From: Acinetobacter sp. ANC 4204 | GTDB taxonomy: Bacteria > Pseudomonadota > Gammaproteobacteria > Pseudomonadales > Moraxellaceae | Length of the DNA stretch: 64,000 nucleotides | Direction: 5' to 3' | Assembly (NCBI RefSeq): GCF_002135205.1 | Contig: NZ_NEFZ01000005.1 | Coordinates: 124,001 to 188,000, forward strand | Shown here: positions 37,851-47,742 of the stretch, in pieces | How positions within the stretch are numbered: position 1 is the first letter of the stretch | Layout: every line of letters begins with the position of its first letter | Notes under the pieces: model-generated | Told to the model about the DNA's origin: nothing | Database searches by the model: none | The model's input: the letters and a program-made list of their open reading frames with translations, nothing else | Position numbers and translations under genes: made by a program

Positions 37851-40800
37851 TTAGTCACCATTTTTCAGTTCAATGTTGATACCTAAAGAACGGATCTCTT
37901 TGGTCAATACGTTGAACGATTCAGGCATACCTGGGTCCATATAATGGTTACCATCTACAATGTTCTTATAGATACGGGTACGACCTTCAACGTCATCCGA
38001 CTTAACAGTAAGCATTTCTTGAAGCGTGTAAGCTGCGCCATATGCTTCAAGCGCCCAGACTTCCATCTCACCGAAACGCTGACCACCGAATTGTGCTTTA
38101 CCACCAAGCGGCTGTTGAGTAACTAATGAGTAAGAACCAGTAGAACGCGCGTGCATCTTGTCGTCTACCAAGTGGTTCAGTTTCAGCATGTACATGTAAC
38201 CTACAGTTACAGGACGGTCAAACTGTTCACCTGTACGACCATCATATAATACTGTTTGACCAGTACGTGAAATGTTCGCAAGCTCTAATAAGTCTTTAAT
38301 TTGTGATTCTTCAGCACCATCAAATACAGGCGTTGCAAGTGGAACACCCTTACGAAGGTTACCAGAAAGAACCAAGATCTCATCATCAGTTAAGCTATCA
38401 AGATCTTCTTGCTCGCCACCAACTTTGTTATAAATCTTGTCTAAGAATCCACGAAGCTCAAGTACAGTACGTTGCGCTTTTAACATCTTGTCGATTTCTT
38501 CGCCAAGACCTTTCGCTGCCATACCTAAGTGAGTCTCTAGAATCTGACCCACGTTCATACGTGACGGTACACCCAGCGGGTTCAATACGATATCGACTGG
38601 AACACCATTGGCATCGTGCGGCATATCTTCAACTGGCAAGATGTTAGAAACAACACCCTTGTTACCGTGACGACCCGCCATCTTATCACCCGGTTGGATG
38701 CGACGTTTAACAGCCAAGTAAACCTTAACAACTTTCAATACACCTGTTGTTAATTCATCACCTGTAGAAAGTTTGCGTTTTTTCTCTGCAAACTTCTCAT
38801 CAATTTCAAAGCTCTTTTCTTTCAAGAACACTTGAATTTGTGTTAAACGTTCAGCAATCGCTTCATCACTTGGTTGGATTTCAAGTAAATCAACCAACTC
38901 TAAACCAGACAACACATCTTCAGAAAGCTTGTCGCCACGTTTAGTTGTACCACCACCGTTCGACTCTTGACCTGTCAACAAACGAACAATACGTTCACGT
39001 GCTGCTTCTTCAAAGATTTTGTATTCTTCTTTCAAGTCTTTACGGTATGCATCAAGTTGCGCTTTTTCAATTGCTTGAGCACGTTCATCTTTTTCAAGAC
39101 CATCACGTGTAAACACTTGAACGTCAATCACGGTACCTTTAGTACCCGATGGAACGCGTAATGATGAATCTTTCACATCAGCAGCTTTTTCACCGAAGAT
39201 TGCACGAAGCAATTTTTCTTCAGGTGTTAACTGTGTTTCACCTTTAGGGGTTACTTTACCCACAAGGATATCACCAGCAGTTACTTCAGCACCGATATAA
39301 ACAATACCAGACTCATCCAACTTAGACAGTGCAGCTTCACCAACGTTAGGAATATCGGCAGTAATTTCTTCTGCACCTAACTTAGTATCACGTGCTACAC
39401 ATGACAATTCTTGGATGTGAATCGAGGTTAAACGGTCTTCTTGAAGTACACGCTCAGATAACAAGATCGAGTCTTCATAGTTGTAACCATTCCACGTCAT
39501 GAACGCAACGCGCATGTTTTGACCCAGTGCAAGCTCACCGCCATCAGTCGAAGGACCATCGGCAAGAACATCACCACGAGCCACTTTATCACCTAAACGT
39601 ACAACAACGTTTTGGTTGATACATGTATTTTGGTTCGAACGGGTATATTTGATCAGGTTGTAAATATCTACACCTGCTTCACCAGCAACCATCTCGTCTT
39701 CATTGACACGAATGACTACACGAGATGCATCAACAAACTCAATCACACCACCACGGTTTGCGATCACGCACACACCTGAGTCACGTGCTACGTTTGCTTC
39801 CATACCTGTACCAACAAGCGGCTTGTCAGCAAGCAATGTCGGAACAGCCTGACGTTGCATGTTTGAACCCATCAATGCACGGTTGGCGTCATCGTGTTCA
39901 AGGAATGGAATAAGCGATGCTGCAACAGAAACAACCTGTTGTGCAGATACGTCCATATGCGTTACTTTTTCAGGTGACATACGAACGAAGTCACCTTGGT
40001 GACGTACAGAAACCATTTCTTCAGTTAACGTACCATCTTTATCAACTGCAGAATCGGCCTGTGCAATGACAGTACCCACTTCTTCAATTGCAGATAAGTA
40101 TTCAACTTCATCAGTTACACGACCATCAACGACTTTACGGTATGGTGTTTCCAAGAAACCGAAGTTATTACACTTCGCATAAACTGAAAGCGAGTTGATC
40201 AAACCAATGTTTGGACCCTCAGGCGTTTCAATTGGACATACACGACCATAGTGAGTTTGGTGTACGTCACGTACCTCAAAGCCTGCACGCTCACGTGTCA
40301 AACCGCCCGGACCAAGTGCAGATACACGACGCTTGTGCGTAATCTCAGACAATGGATTGTTTTGGTCCATGAACTGAGACAATTGGCTTGAACCAAAGAA
40401 TTCTTTGATTGCAGCGGCAACTGGCTTCGCATTGATTAAATCTTGCGGAGACAAGTTATCTGTTTCAGCTTGGCTTAAACGTTCTTTAACTGCACGCTCT
40501 ACACGAACTAAACCAACACGGAATTGGTTTTCAGTCATTTCACCAACTGAACGTACGCGACGGTTACCTAAGTGGTCGATATCGTCGACTTCACCTTTAC
40601 CGTTACGGATTTCAACCAATGTTTTGAGTACATCAGTGATATCTTCGTTCGACAAAATGCCTTCAACTTCACGCGACTTCTGATCTGTACCCACTTCGTA
40701 AGGACGGCCCAAACGACGGTTAAACTTCATACGACCGACTGGAGAGAGGTCATAACGTTCAGAAGAGAAGAACAAGTTATTGAATAGATTTTCAGCCGCT

Positions 40801-41939
40801 TCTTTCGTCGGTGGCTCGCCTGGACGCATCACTTTGTAGATTTCAACCAGTGCTTCTTCACGGCCTGTCGTTGTATCTGCGCGTAAAGTATCTGCAACGA
40901 ATGAACCACGGTCAATGTCATTGGTGAATAGAATGTTAAATTGTTTAACACCACCTTCAGCCAACTTCACCATCACTTCATGGCTAAGCAAAGTATTTGC
41001 TGCAATCACATCACCATCTTTTAAAGTGATGTCTTCAGCAGTAATACGCTCGTACAAGTACTCATCAGGTACTGAAAGTTTTTCAAGACCTGCAGCTTCC
41101 ATTTGACGCACGTGACGTGCGTTAATACGTTTACCTTGCTCAACAATCGTTTTGCCATCGTTATCTACGATGTCAAACTGTGCCATTTCACCGCGTAAAC
41201 GCTCAGGTACGAGGTCAATCTGGTAACTACCCATGTCTAGGTATACAGGCACTTTTTCATAGAATAGATCTAAGATTTGCGTGTTGTCATAGCCGAGTGC
41301 ACGTAGAACCACAGTCGCAAGTAATTTACGACGGCGGTCAATACGTACATAAACAAGGTCTTTGGCATCAAATTCGAAATCTAACCATGAACCACGGTAA
41401 GGAATAATACGTGCAGAATAAAGTACTTTACCACTTGAGTGGGTTTTGCCTTTATCGTGATCGAAGAACACGCCTGGAGAGCGGTGTAATTGAGATACGA
41501 TTACACGCTCAGTACCATTGATCACAAAAGTACCGTTATCCGTCATGAGTGGCATTTCACCCATGTACACTTCTTGCTCACGCACGTCTTTAATAGACTT
41601 CGTTTCACGATCCTTTAAGATCAAACGAATTTTTACGCGCATTGGTGCTGCATAAGTTGAGCCACGAAGAATACATTCGCGTACATCAAACTCAGGCTTA
41701 CCAAGACTATACTCAACAAATTCTAAAGCAGCATTGCCAGAATAACTTTCTATAGGAAAAACTGAACGAAACGCGGCTTGCAGACCGATATCTTCGCGGT
41801 TTTTTGGTGATTTGCCATCTTGTAAAAATGTTCTGTACGAGTCGACTTGAATCGCGAGCAAGTACGGAGCATCCATAACACTAGGCAATTTACCAAAATT
41901 CTTACGGATCCGTTTCTTTTCGGTATATGAGTATGCCAT
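37851..41939 (-). CDS. rpoB: RNA polymerase subunit beta
   Basis: Beta subunit, 1362 residues, the rifampicin target. The rifampicin-binding cluster [20 protein letters not shown] followed by [11 protein letters not shown] reads as wild type (Asp, His and Ser at the three usual resistance positions). Other landmarks are [11 protein letters not shown], the [13 protein letters not shown] catalytic lysine region and the C-terminal [18 protein letters not shown]. It lies 301 bp downstream of rplL, across a region of strong hairpins. Confidence 0.98.
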   Translation of the reverse strand: MAYSYTEKKRIRKNFGKLPSVMDAPYLLAIQVDSYRTFLQDGKSPKNREDIGLQAAFRSVFPIESYSGNAALEFVEYSLGKPEFDVRECILRGSTYAAPMRVKIRLILKDRETKSIKDVREQEVYMGEMPLMTDNGTFVINGTERVIVSQLHRSPGVFFDHDKGKTHSSGKVLYSARIIPYRGSWLDFEFDAKDLVYVRIDRRRKLLATVVLRALGYDNTQILDLFYEKVPVYLDMGSYQIDLVPERLRGEMAQFDIVDNDGKTIVEQGKRINARHVRQMEAAGLEKLSVPDEYLYERITAEDITLKDGDVIAANTLLSHEVMVKLAEGGVKQFNILFTNDIDRGSFVADTLRADTTTGREEALVEIYKVMRPGEPPTKEAAENLFNNLFFSSERYDLSPVGRMKFNRRLGRPYEVGTDQKSREVEGILSNEDITDVLKTLVEIRNGKGEVDDIDHLGNRRVRSVGEMTENQFRVGLVRVERAVKERLSQAETDNLSPQDLINAKPVAAAIKEFFGSSQLSQFMDQNNPLSEITHKRRVSALGPGGLTRERAGFEVRDVHQTHYGRVCPIETPEGPNIGLINSLSVYAKCNNFGFLETPYRKVVDGRVTDEVEYLSAIEEVGTVIAQADSAVDKDGTLTEEMVSVRHQGDFVRMSPEKVTHMDVSAQQVVSVAASLIPFLEHDDANRALMGSNMQRQAVPTLLADKPLVGTGMEANVARDSGVCVIANRGGVIEFVDASRVVIRVNEDEMVAGEAGVDIYNLIKYTRSNQNTCINQNVVVRLGDKVARGDVLADGPSTDGGELALGQNMRVAFMTWNGYNYEDSILLSERVLQEDRLTSIHIQELSCVARDTKLGAEEITADIPNVGEAALSKLDESGIVYIGAEVTAGDILVGKVTPKGETQLTPEEKLLRAIFGEKAADVKDSSLRVPSGTKGTVIDVQVFTRDGLEKDERAQAIEKAQLDAYRKDLKEEYKIFEEAARERIVRLLTGQESNGGGTTKRGDKLSEDVLSGLELVDLLEIQPSDEAIAERLTQIQVFLKEKSFEIDEKFAEKKRKLSTGDELTTGVLKVVKVYLAVKRRIQPGDKMAGRHGNKGVVSNILPVEDMPHDANGVPVDIVLNPLGVPSRMNVGQILETHLGMAAKGLGEEIDKMLKAQRTVLELRGFLDKIYNKVGGEQEDLDSLTDDEILVLSGNLRKGVPLATPVFDGAEESQIKDLLELANISRTGQTVLYDGRTGEQFDRPVTVGYMYMLKLNHLVDDKMHARSTGSYSLVTQQPLGGKAQFGGQRFGEMEVWALEAYGAAYTLQEMLTVKSDDVEGRTRIYKNIVDGNHYMDPGMPESFNVLTKEIRSLGINIELKNGD

Positions 41940-42051
41940 CTGGAGTCCTCGGAAAGTAAACCGAGCCCGCCTGCAGAACGGGCTCAGAAGGAATTACGCA
42001 GGCCGATATGGCCACCACTTTTTACAAATGCTGCAATTTTCAGTGGTATTG

Positions 42052-42098
42052 AAACGCTTACCAATATTTTTAAATTTGAAAAATATTGGTAAGCGTTT
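42052..42098 (-). promoter_or_regulatory. Long perfect RNA hairpin, probable RNase III processing site
   Basis: Arms at 42052-42071 and 42079-42098 are perfectly complementary over 20 bp with a 7-nt loop and no U tract after it, so it is not a terminator. Long perfect duplexes between rplL and rpoB are RNase III targets in E. coli; the role here is inferred. Confidence 0.6.
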
Positions 42099-42170
42099 GA
42101 TTTTTATCTTTATTTTAATTTGATGGATTTTCCACCAAGCAAACAAAAATCGAGCCGATTATTGTAACGC

Positions 42171-42201
42171 AAAAAGGCTGATGACCCAAGAGCCATCAGC
42201 C
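42171..42201 (-). terminator. Attenuator-like terminator after rplL
   Basis: On the minus strand GGCTGATG pairs with CATCAGCC across a 10-nt loop and is followed by five T, 40 bp after rplL. It is probably a partial terminator setting the ratio of ribosomal proteins to RNA polymerase. Confidence 0.75.
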
Positions 42202-42240
42202 AATTTTTGGGGAGAAAATAATATTCTCCCCCTGGTAACA

Positions 42241-42606
42241 TTACTTAATAGTAATAGTAGCACCAGTCTCTTCAAGTTTCTTCTTAAGTTCTTCAGCTTC
42301 TTCTTTAGAAACAGCTTCTTTAAGAACTGAAGGAGCACCTTCAACCATGTCTTTAGCTTCTTTCAAGCCAAGACCAGTGATTTCACGAACTGCTTTAATT
42401 ACAGCTACTTTGTTCGCGCCGAAAGAAGTCAACTCAACGTTGAATTCTGATTGCTCTTCAGCAGCAGCAGCAGCAGGACCTGCAGCTACAGCTACAGCAG
42501 CAGCTGATACATTGAATTTTTCTTCGAAAGCAGAAATAAGTTCAACAAGTTCAAGAACAGTTTTTTCAGCAACTGCGTTTAAGATTTCTTCGTTTGTTAA
42601 AGCCAT
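42241..42606 (-). CDS. rplL: 50S ribosomal protein L7/L12
   Basis: The stalk protein of the ribosome, 121 residues. It has the N-terminal dimerisation helix ([15 protein letters not shown]), the Ala-rich hinge and the C-terminal factor-binding domain [20 protein letters not shown]...[14 protein letters not shown]. It follows rplJ by 48 bp, forming the L10-L12 stalk operon. Confidence 0.98.
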   Translation of the reverse strand: MALTNEEILNAVAEKTVLELVELISAFEEKFNVSAAAVAVAAGPAAAAAEEQSEFNVELTSFGANKVAVIKAVREITGLGLKEAKDMVEGAPSVLKEAVSKEEAEELKKKLEETGATITIK

Positions 42607-42654
42607 GAGAGTAACTCCAAATGGGTATTGAATGATGTGTGTTTAAGTTTGAGC

Positions 42655-43161
42655 TTATGCAGCTTCTGACTCGTTTTTCTCTTGAAGCGCTGTAAGTAAG
42701 CGACCCAATTTCGAAATAGGAGCTTGAAGAACGCTTGCAAGCATAGTAAGCGCTTTCTCTTGGTTTGGAAGATTCGCGATAACGCTAACTTCTTCGCCTT
42801 GATAAAGTTTGCCTTCAAATGCAGCAGCTTTAAGTTCAAATGCTTTATTAGTTTTCGCAAATTCTTCGAATAAGCGTGCCGCAGCACCCATATCATCTGC
42901 AGAAGTTGAGAAAGCTAAAATTGTTGGGCCAACAAGGTTGTCGTTCAAGATATTGAATTGCGTATCTTGAAGAGCACGTTTAGCCAAAGTATTACGTACA
43001 ACACGTGTAGCAACACCTAACTTACGAGCTTCAACACGAAGAGCAGTTAATTGCTCAACAGTTAAACCTTGGTAGTCAGCAACAACAGCAGCAAACGCAG
43101 TAGAAGCAACTTCAGTTACTTCAGCAACGATCTGTTTTTTGCCTTCGATAAGAAGAGCCAT
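42655..43161 (-). CDS. rplJ: 50S ribosomal protein L10
   Basis: A 168-residue stalk base protein that anchors L7/L12 dimers through its C-terminal helix. The N-terminal core IVAEVTEVASTAFAAVVADY and the RVVRNTLAKRAL motif are typical. In related bacteria L10(L12)4 represses its own mRNA by binding the leader; the 298-bp space upstream provides room for that leader. Confidence 0.97.
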   Translation of the reverse strand: MALLIEGKKQIVAEVTEVASTAFAAVVADYQGLTVEQLTALRVEARKLGVATRVVRNTLAKRALQDTQFNILNDNLVGPTILAFSTSADDMGAAARLFEEFAKTNKAFELKAAAFEGKLYQGEEVSVIANLPNQEKALTMLASVLQAPISKLGRLLTALQEKNESEAA

Positions 43162-43459
43162 TGTAAAACCTCCTAACGGTGATTTATGTACTTACGCGAA
43201 GTACACTCCCAATTCGCAAGTTCATCACTGAACTTACACGCGGAGGATGAACAAATCACACCACCGCGTCTACGCAGGCTGGAAGATTAAGAAAGTAATC
43301 GAAATTACTCTCGCCTGAGGTCTTTGACGCTGACAAATTTACATTTATCAATTCAAAGTTTGCCTAAGTTTGCAAAATACGACAGAGCGTTTCTTGCGTA
43401 AAAATCAAAGCAGCGCTTTGATTTTTACTCAGGGCTTTAAAATTCTGTCTAAGTTAAAC
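43162..43459 (-). promoter_or_regulatory. rplA-rplJ intergenic region, probable L10 leader
   Basis: A 298-bp untranslated region upstream of rplJ. In gammaproteobacteria this space carries the rplJ promoter and the L10 leader RNA, which binds L10/L12 for autogenous repression. A strong AGGAGG lies near 43170. The 5' part contains a hairpin just after rplA. The leader fold itself was not verified base by base. Confidence 0.5.
43398..43428 (-). terminator. Hairpin after rplA
   Basis: GTAAAAATCAAAGC and its perfect complement with a 3-nt AGC loop (14-bp arms), 31 bp past the rplA stop. The U content of the 3' arm suggests partial termination or processing between the rplKA and rplJL parts. Confidence 0.6.
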
Positions 43460-44155
43460 TTAGTTAGAAACGTTCTGTACATCAACAGTAAGACCAGGAC
43501 CCATAGTTGAGCTTAAAGTGATCTTTTTGATGTAAACACCCTTAGAAGTTGCAGGTTTTGCTTTCTTAAGGTCAGCGATTAACGCTTCAACGTTTTGACG
43601 AACAGCTTCAGCAGTAAAACCTACTTGACCGATCGCAGCATGGATAATACCTGCTTTGTCTACACGGTAACGTGCTTGACCAGCTTTTGCATTTTTAACT
43701 GCAGTAGCTACGTCAGGAGTTACAGTACCCACTTTAGGGTTTGGCATTAAGCCACGTGGACCAAGAATCGTACCTAATTTACCTACAACGCGCATTGCAT
43801 CAGGAGCAGCAATCACAACGTCGAAGTCAAGGTTACCTGCTTGGATGCTTTCAGCAAGGTCATCAAAACCAACAATGTCCGCGCCTTCAGCTTTAGCAGC
43901 TTCAGCAGCAGCGCCTTGAGCAAACACAGCTACACGTACAGTTTTACCAGTACCTGCAGGAAGTGTAGTTGCACCACGAACAACTTGGTCAGATTTACGA
44001 GGGTCAACACCTAGGTTTACCGCAACATCCAAAGATTCTTTGAATTTCGCAGCAGGAAGACCAGCAAGAACAGCAACTGCTTCTTCTAAAGTGTAAACTT
44101 TGTTTGCTTCAATAGCAGCAGCAATGGCTTTTTGACGTTTAGTTAACTTTGCCAT
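43460..44155 (-). CDS. rplA: 50S ribosomal protein L1
   Basis: A 231-residue protein of the L1 stalk at the E site. Landmarks are [20 protein letters not shown], the central [22 protein letters not shown] loop and the C-terminal [17 protein letters not shown]. It starts 3 bp after rplK, so the two are co-translated. L1 commonly represses its own rplKA mRNA. Confidence 0.98.
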   Translation of the reverse strand: MAKLTKRQKAIAAAIEANKVYTLEEAVAVLAGLPAAKFKESLDVAVNLGVDPRKSDQVVRGATTLPAGTGKTVRVAVFAQGAAAEAAKAEGADIVGFDDLAESIQAGNLDFDVVIAAPDAMRVVGKLGTILGPRGLMPNPKVGTVTPDVATAVKNAKAGQARYRVDKAGIIHAAIGQVGFTAEAVRQNVEALIADLKKAKPATSKGVYIKKITLSSTMGPGLTVDVQNVSN

Positions 44156-44158
44156 GTC

Positions 44159-44587
44159 TTATAGCTCCACTTCCAAGCCCATAGAACGTGCAGAACCAGC
44201 GATGGTACGAACACGTGCGTCTAAATCAGCACCAGTCAAATCTGGTTCCTTAGTAGTCGCGATTTCTTCTAATTGAGCACGAGTCAACTTACCAACTTTA
44301 GTTTTGTTTGGTACAGATGAACCCTTTTGAATGCCCGCAGCTTTCTTAAGAAGAATAGATGCAGGAGGAGTTTTCATGATGAATGTGAACGACTTGTCGT
44401 TGTACACAGTGATCACAACAGGAATTGGTAAACCAACTTCAACTTTTTGTGTTGCAGCATTGAATTCTTTACAGAATGCCATGATGTTAACACCACGTTG
44501 ACCTAGTGCAGGACCAATCGGTGGAGATGGATTCGCTTTACCAGCTGGAACTTGCAGCTTGATATAGCCGTCAATCTTCTTAGCCAT
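44159..44587 (-). CDS. rplK: 50S ribosomal protein L11
   Basis: A 142-residue component of the GTPase-associated centre and the site of thiostrepton action. [20 protein letters not shown] is the conserved N-terminal proline loop; the C-terminal RNA-binding domain ends in [15 protein letters not shown] residues. The 117-bp gap to nusG includes a perfect 16-bp palindrome GTAACGATATCGTTAC (44638-44653). Confidence 0.98.
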   Translation of the reverse strand: MAKKIDGYIKLQVPAGKANPSPPIGPALGQRGVNIMAFCKEFNAATQKVEVGLPIPVVITVYNDKSFTFIMKTPPASILLKKAAGIQKGSSVPNKTKVGKLTRAQLEEIATTKEPDLTGADLDARVRTIAGSARSMGLEVEL

Positions 44588-44704
44588 TTCAAATTACCTC
44601 TGGGTACAAACGCCGGTGAAGGCTCCCCAATTTATAAGTAACGATATCGTTACAACAACAATGCCCGACCTATAAATAAGTCAGGCGTTTTCAAACAACA
44701 TCTA

Positions 44705-45238
44705 TTAAACTGATTTTTCGACTTGGCGAAATTCCAGTTCAACCTGAGTTGGTCGATTAAATACATTAATAGTCAACGTTAAACGTGACTTTTCGTATAG
44801 AACCTCTTCCACCACACCTTTAAAGTCTGTGAATGGACCGTCAATTACGAGTAATTCTTCGCCTGGTTCAAACATCGTCTTCGGACGTGGTGCTTCACCA
44901 GTATTGCGTACACGAGCAAGAATCGCATCTGCTTCACGTTGGGTAATTGGTGCAGGTTTCTCAGCCGTACCCCCAATAAAACCTAAAACTTTTGGACATT
45001 CTTTAACAATGTGCCAAGTTTCATCATTCATTTCCATTTCGACCAATACATAGCCTGGAAAGAACTTACGTTCAGATTTACGCTTCTTACCGTCCTTCAT
45101 TTCTACCACTTCTTCGGTAGGAACAAGGACTTCACCAAAGCTATCGGCTACAGCGCTACGCTGGATTCGATCATTAAGTGAACGCATCACTTGTTTTTCA
45201 TAACCTGAATAGGCATGAATAATGTACCAACGTTTCAT
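44705..45238 (-). CDS. nusG: Transcription termination/antitermination factor NusG
   Basis: A 177-residue NusG with the N-terminal NGN domain (WYIIHAYSGYEKQVMRSL, FFPGYVLVEMEM) and C-terminal KOW domain (FEPGEELLVIDGPFTDFKGVVEEV). It couples RNA polymerase to ribosomes and Rho. It starts 7 bp after secE, the conserved secE-nusG pair. Confidence 0.98.
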   Translation of the reverse strand: MKRWYIIHAYSGYEKQVMRSLNDRIQRSAVADSFGEVLVPTEEVVEMKDGKKRKSERKFFPGYVLVEMEMNDETWHIVKECPKVLGFIGGTAEKPAPITQREADAILARVRNTGEAPRPKTMFEPGEELLVIDGPFTDFKGVVEEVLYEKSRLTLTINVFNRPTQVELEFRQVEKSV

Positions 45239-45245
45239 AGCTCTC

Positions 45246-45686
45246 TTACCCGATAATAAACTTCATTAACCAGCCTAAAATGTAGTCAAAACACCATAAT
45301 AAAATGGATGCAACAACAACTACTGCAAGCACCTGCCAAGATGTGGTCACGGTTTCTTGCTTTGTTGGCCAAGTCACTCGACGTAGCTCAATTCGCGAGT
45401 CTTTCAACAAACGAGCAAAGCCTTTGCCTTGATGGGTGGCGTATAATAAACCGAATGCCACGATGATACAAGCCAAAATTACCCCAACGCGCACCCAGAT
45501 ATCGTTGGCTGGTGCCCAATATGCTGGTAGATGTTGATTCACCATGGTTGCACCAATTAATAAAATCAATGCAATAATCCATAAGACCACGTCTAAAGGA
45601 GAACCCGATTTAACTACTTCAGCAGAATTATTTCTTTGAGGGATTGCCGCGTCGCTTTGTGCGTCACGTAATTTTTCATTCGACAT
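45246..45686 (-). CDS. secE: Preprotein translocase subunit SecE
   Basis: A 146-residue inner-membrane protein with three predicted helices (about 30-48, 60-80 and 118-140). It is the longer gammaproteobacterial form. The conserved cytoplasmic segment is ELRRVTWPTKQETVTTSWQV. It stabilises SecY in the SecYEG channel. It lies just downstream of tRNA-Trp. Confidence 0.97.
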   Translation of the reverse strand: MSNEKLRDAQSDAAIPQRNNSAEVVKSGSPLDVVLWIIALILLIGATMVNQHLPAYWAPANDIWVRVGVILACIIVAFGLLYATHQGKGFARLLKDSRIELRRVTWPTKQETVTTSWQVLAVVVVASILLWCFDYILGWLMKFIIG

Positions 45687-45761
45687 TTTTGTACTCGTCG
45701 TAGGTTTCGCGACTTATTATATGACCAGTTTTGCCGACATCAAGATCTTTTATAAAAAAGT

Positions 45762-45837
45762 TGGCAGGCCAGGAGGGACTCGAACCCCCAACATTCGGTT
45801 TTGGAGACCGACGCTCTACCAATTGAACTACTAGCCT
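45762..45837 (-). tRNA. tRNA-Trp (anticodon CCA)
   Basis: A 76-nt cloverleaf on the minus strand: acceptor AGGCTAG/CTGGCCT, anticodon loop CTCCAAA and T loop TTCGAGT. The 3' CCA is encoded. It sits between tuf and secE, as in E. coli. Confidence 0.96.
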
Positions 45838-45885
45838 GCAAAACAAATTGGAGCCTAAACCCCAATTTGCATTTTTATTTTATGA

Positions 45886-47076
45886 TTATGCAGTTACTTT
45901 AGCAACTACACCAGCACCAACTGTACGACCACCTTCACGGATCGCAAAACGTAGACCTGGGTCCATTGCGATTGGGTGGATTAATTCTACTGACATTTCT
46001 ACGTTGTCACCAGGCATTACCATTTCTACGCCATCTTGTAGTTTGATCGCGCCAGTTACGTCAGTTGTACGGAAGTAGAACTGTGGACGGTAACCGTTAA
46101 GGAATGGAGTGTGACGACCACCTTCTTCTTTAGAAAGTACGTATACTTCTGCATCGAATTTAGTGTGCGGCTTGATTGTACCTGGTTTAGCAAGTACTTG
46201 ACCACGTTGTACGTCTTCACGCTTAGTACCACGTAGAAGAACACCACAGTTCTCGCCCGCACGGCCTTCGTCTAGAAGTTTACGGAACATTTCTACGCCA
46301 GTAACTGTTGTTACTTGTGTATCACGGATACCAACGATTTCAACTGATTCGCCTACTTTCACAATACCAGTTTCTACACGGCCAGTTACTACTGTACCAC
46401 GACCAGAAATTGAGAATACGTCTTCGATTGGCATTAAGAATGCTTGGTCGATTGCACGTACTGGCTCTGGAATGTAAGTGTCAAGCGCGTCAACAAGCGC
46501 AACAACTGCTTCTTCGCCATACTGACCAGCGTCACCGTTAAGTGCAAGAAGAGCTGAACCACGGATAACTGGAGTGTCATCACCTGGGAAGTCATAAGTA
46601 GAAAGAAGTTCACGAACTTCCATTTCTACTAATTCAAGAAGTTCTTCATCATCAACAAGGTCACACTTGTTAAGGAATACAAGAATGTAAGGTACACCAA
46701 CCTGACGAGAAAGAAGGATGTGTTCACGAGTCTGTGGCATTGGACCATCAGTCGCAGCACATACAAGGATCGCGCCGTCCATCTGAGCAGCACCAGTAAT
46801 CATGTTTTTAACATAATCGGCGTGGCCCGGGCAGTCTACGTGTGCGTAGTGACGAGTTGGTGAATCGTATTCTACGTGTGAAGTATTAATTGTAATACCA
46901 CGTGCTTTTTCTTCTGGTGCAGAGTCAATTGCAGCGTAGTCTTTCGCTTCACCACCGAATTTCTTCGCACATACAGTTGCAATTGCAGCTGTTAAAGTTG
47001 TTTTACCATGGTCAACGTGACCGATTGTGCCCACGTTAACGTGTGGCTTATTACGTTCAAACTTAGCCTTAGCCAT
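45886..47076 (-). CDS. tuf: Elongation factor Tu
   Basis: A 396-residue EF-Tu from the ATG at 47076, which has GAGGAAG upstream. GTPase motifs are [17 protein letters not shown] and NKCD. The effector region is [12 protein letters not shown]. Its position after a tRNA array corresponds to tufB of E. coli. A second ATG at 47082 would add two residues. Confidence 0.98.
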   Translation of the reverse strand: MAKAKFERNKPHVNVGTIGHVDHGKTTLTAAIATVCAKKFGGEAKDYAAIDSAPEEKARGITINTSHVEYDSPTRHYAHVDCPGHADYVKNMITGAAQMDGAILVCAATDGPMPQTREHILLSRQVGVPYILVFLNKCDLVDDEELLELVEMEVRELLSTYDFPGDDTPVIRGSALLALNGDAGQYGEEAVVALVDALDTYIPEPVRAIDQAFLMPIEDVFSISGRGTVVTGRVETGIVKVGESVEIVGIRDTQVTTVTGVEMFRKLLDEGRAGENCGVLLRGTKREDVQRGQVLAKPGTIKPHTKFDAEVYVLSKEEGGRHTPFLNGYRPQFYFRTTDVTGAIKLQDGVEMVMPGDNVEMSVELIHPIAMDPGLRFAIREGGRTVGAGVVAKVTA

Positions 47077-47222
47077 GTTCATCTTCCTCGTTTACGTCGA
47101 ACACAGGTATAAACAACTCAGTATCGACACATCGCCTAAAAAAATCAGACACCAAATACTTGAAAAGCAGACTAATAAGCCTGCTTTCTTAAAACTTGTA
47201 GATAATCTACTAAACTGTAATC

Positions 47223-47297
<75 letters not shown>

Positions 47298-47314
47298 AAA
47301 TATAAAACTTCAAA

Positions 47315-47390
47315 TGGAGCGGGAGACGAGGGTCGAACTCGCGACATGTAGCTTGGAAGGCTACCGCTCTACCAACTGAGCTACTCCCGC
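47315..47390 (-). tRNA. tRNA-Gly (anticodon TCC)
   Basis: A 76-nt cloverleaf with acceptor GCGGGAG/CTCCCGC and anticodon loop CTTCCAA. CCA is encoded. Confidence 0.96.
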
Positions 47391-47430
47391 ACGATGTTGG
47401 TACAAAGACCACTTTTTGAAGTCTTAAAAT

Positions 47431-47514
47431 TGGTGGTGAGGGAAGGATTCGAACCTTCGAAACTTTCGTAGCGGAGTTACAGTCCGCCCCCTTTGACCGC
47501 TCGGGAACCTCACC
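47431..47514 (-). tRNA. tRNA-Tyr (anticodon GTA)
   Basis: A class II tRNA of 84 nt with a long variable arm: acceptor GGTGAGG/CCTCACC and anticodon loop CTGTAAC. CCA is encoded. Confidence 0.96.
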
Positions 47515-47568
47515 ATTTTACACTTACTTCAGTGTCGCTCTTTACTTAACTTACTCAACTCTCTAAGA

Positions 47569-47644
<76 letters not shown>

Positions 47645-47685
47645 GTTTCTTAGTGTTTCGTACGTTTCGTATCGGAACGGTGTGC

Positions 47686-47713
47686 AGTTTAGCAAAACTC
47701 AAAATCCTTGCAA
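47686..47713 (-). promoter_or_regulatory. Promoter of the tRNA-tuf operon
   Basis: On the minus strand, -35 TTGCAA (47708-47713), a 16-bp spacer and -10 TAAACT (47686-47691), followed by a GC-rich discriminator. That is typical of stringently controlled stable-RNA promoters. It lies about 40 bp upstream of tRNA-Thr(TGT). Confidence 0.65.
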
Positions 47714-47742
47714 GTGTTTTTTTCAAAAAAAACGTCAAAAAC

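Larger units (their letters stand above)
41940..42240 (-). promoter_or_regulatory. rplL-rpoB intergenic control region
   Basis: A 301-bp untranslated space with three ordered RNA hairpins in the direction of transcription. First is a terminator-like hairpin (42171-42201). Next is a 20-bp perfect stem with a 7-nt loop (42052-42098). Last is a GAGCCCG/CGGGCTC stem (41963-41985) just before the rpoB ribosome binding site. In E. coli the same space holds an attenuator and an RNase III site that lower rpoBC expression relative to rplJL. The same roles are likely here. Confidence 0.65.

Noticed and set aside
40300..40420. Rifampicin-resistance change in rpoB
   Set aside because: The cluster reads with the usual wild-type residues at the main resistance positions.
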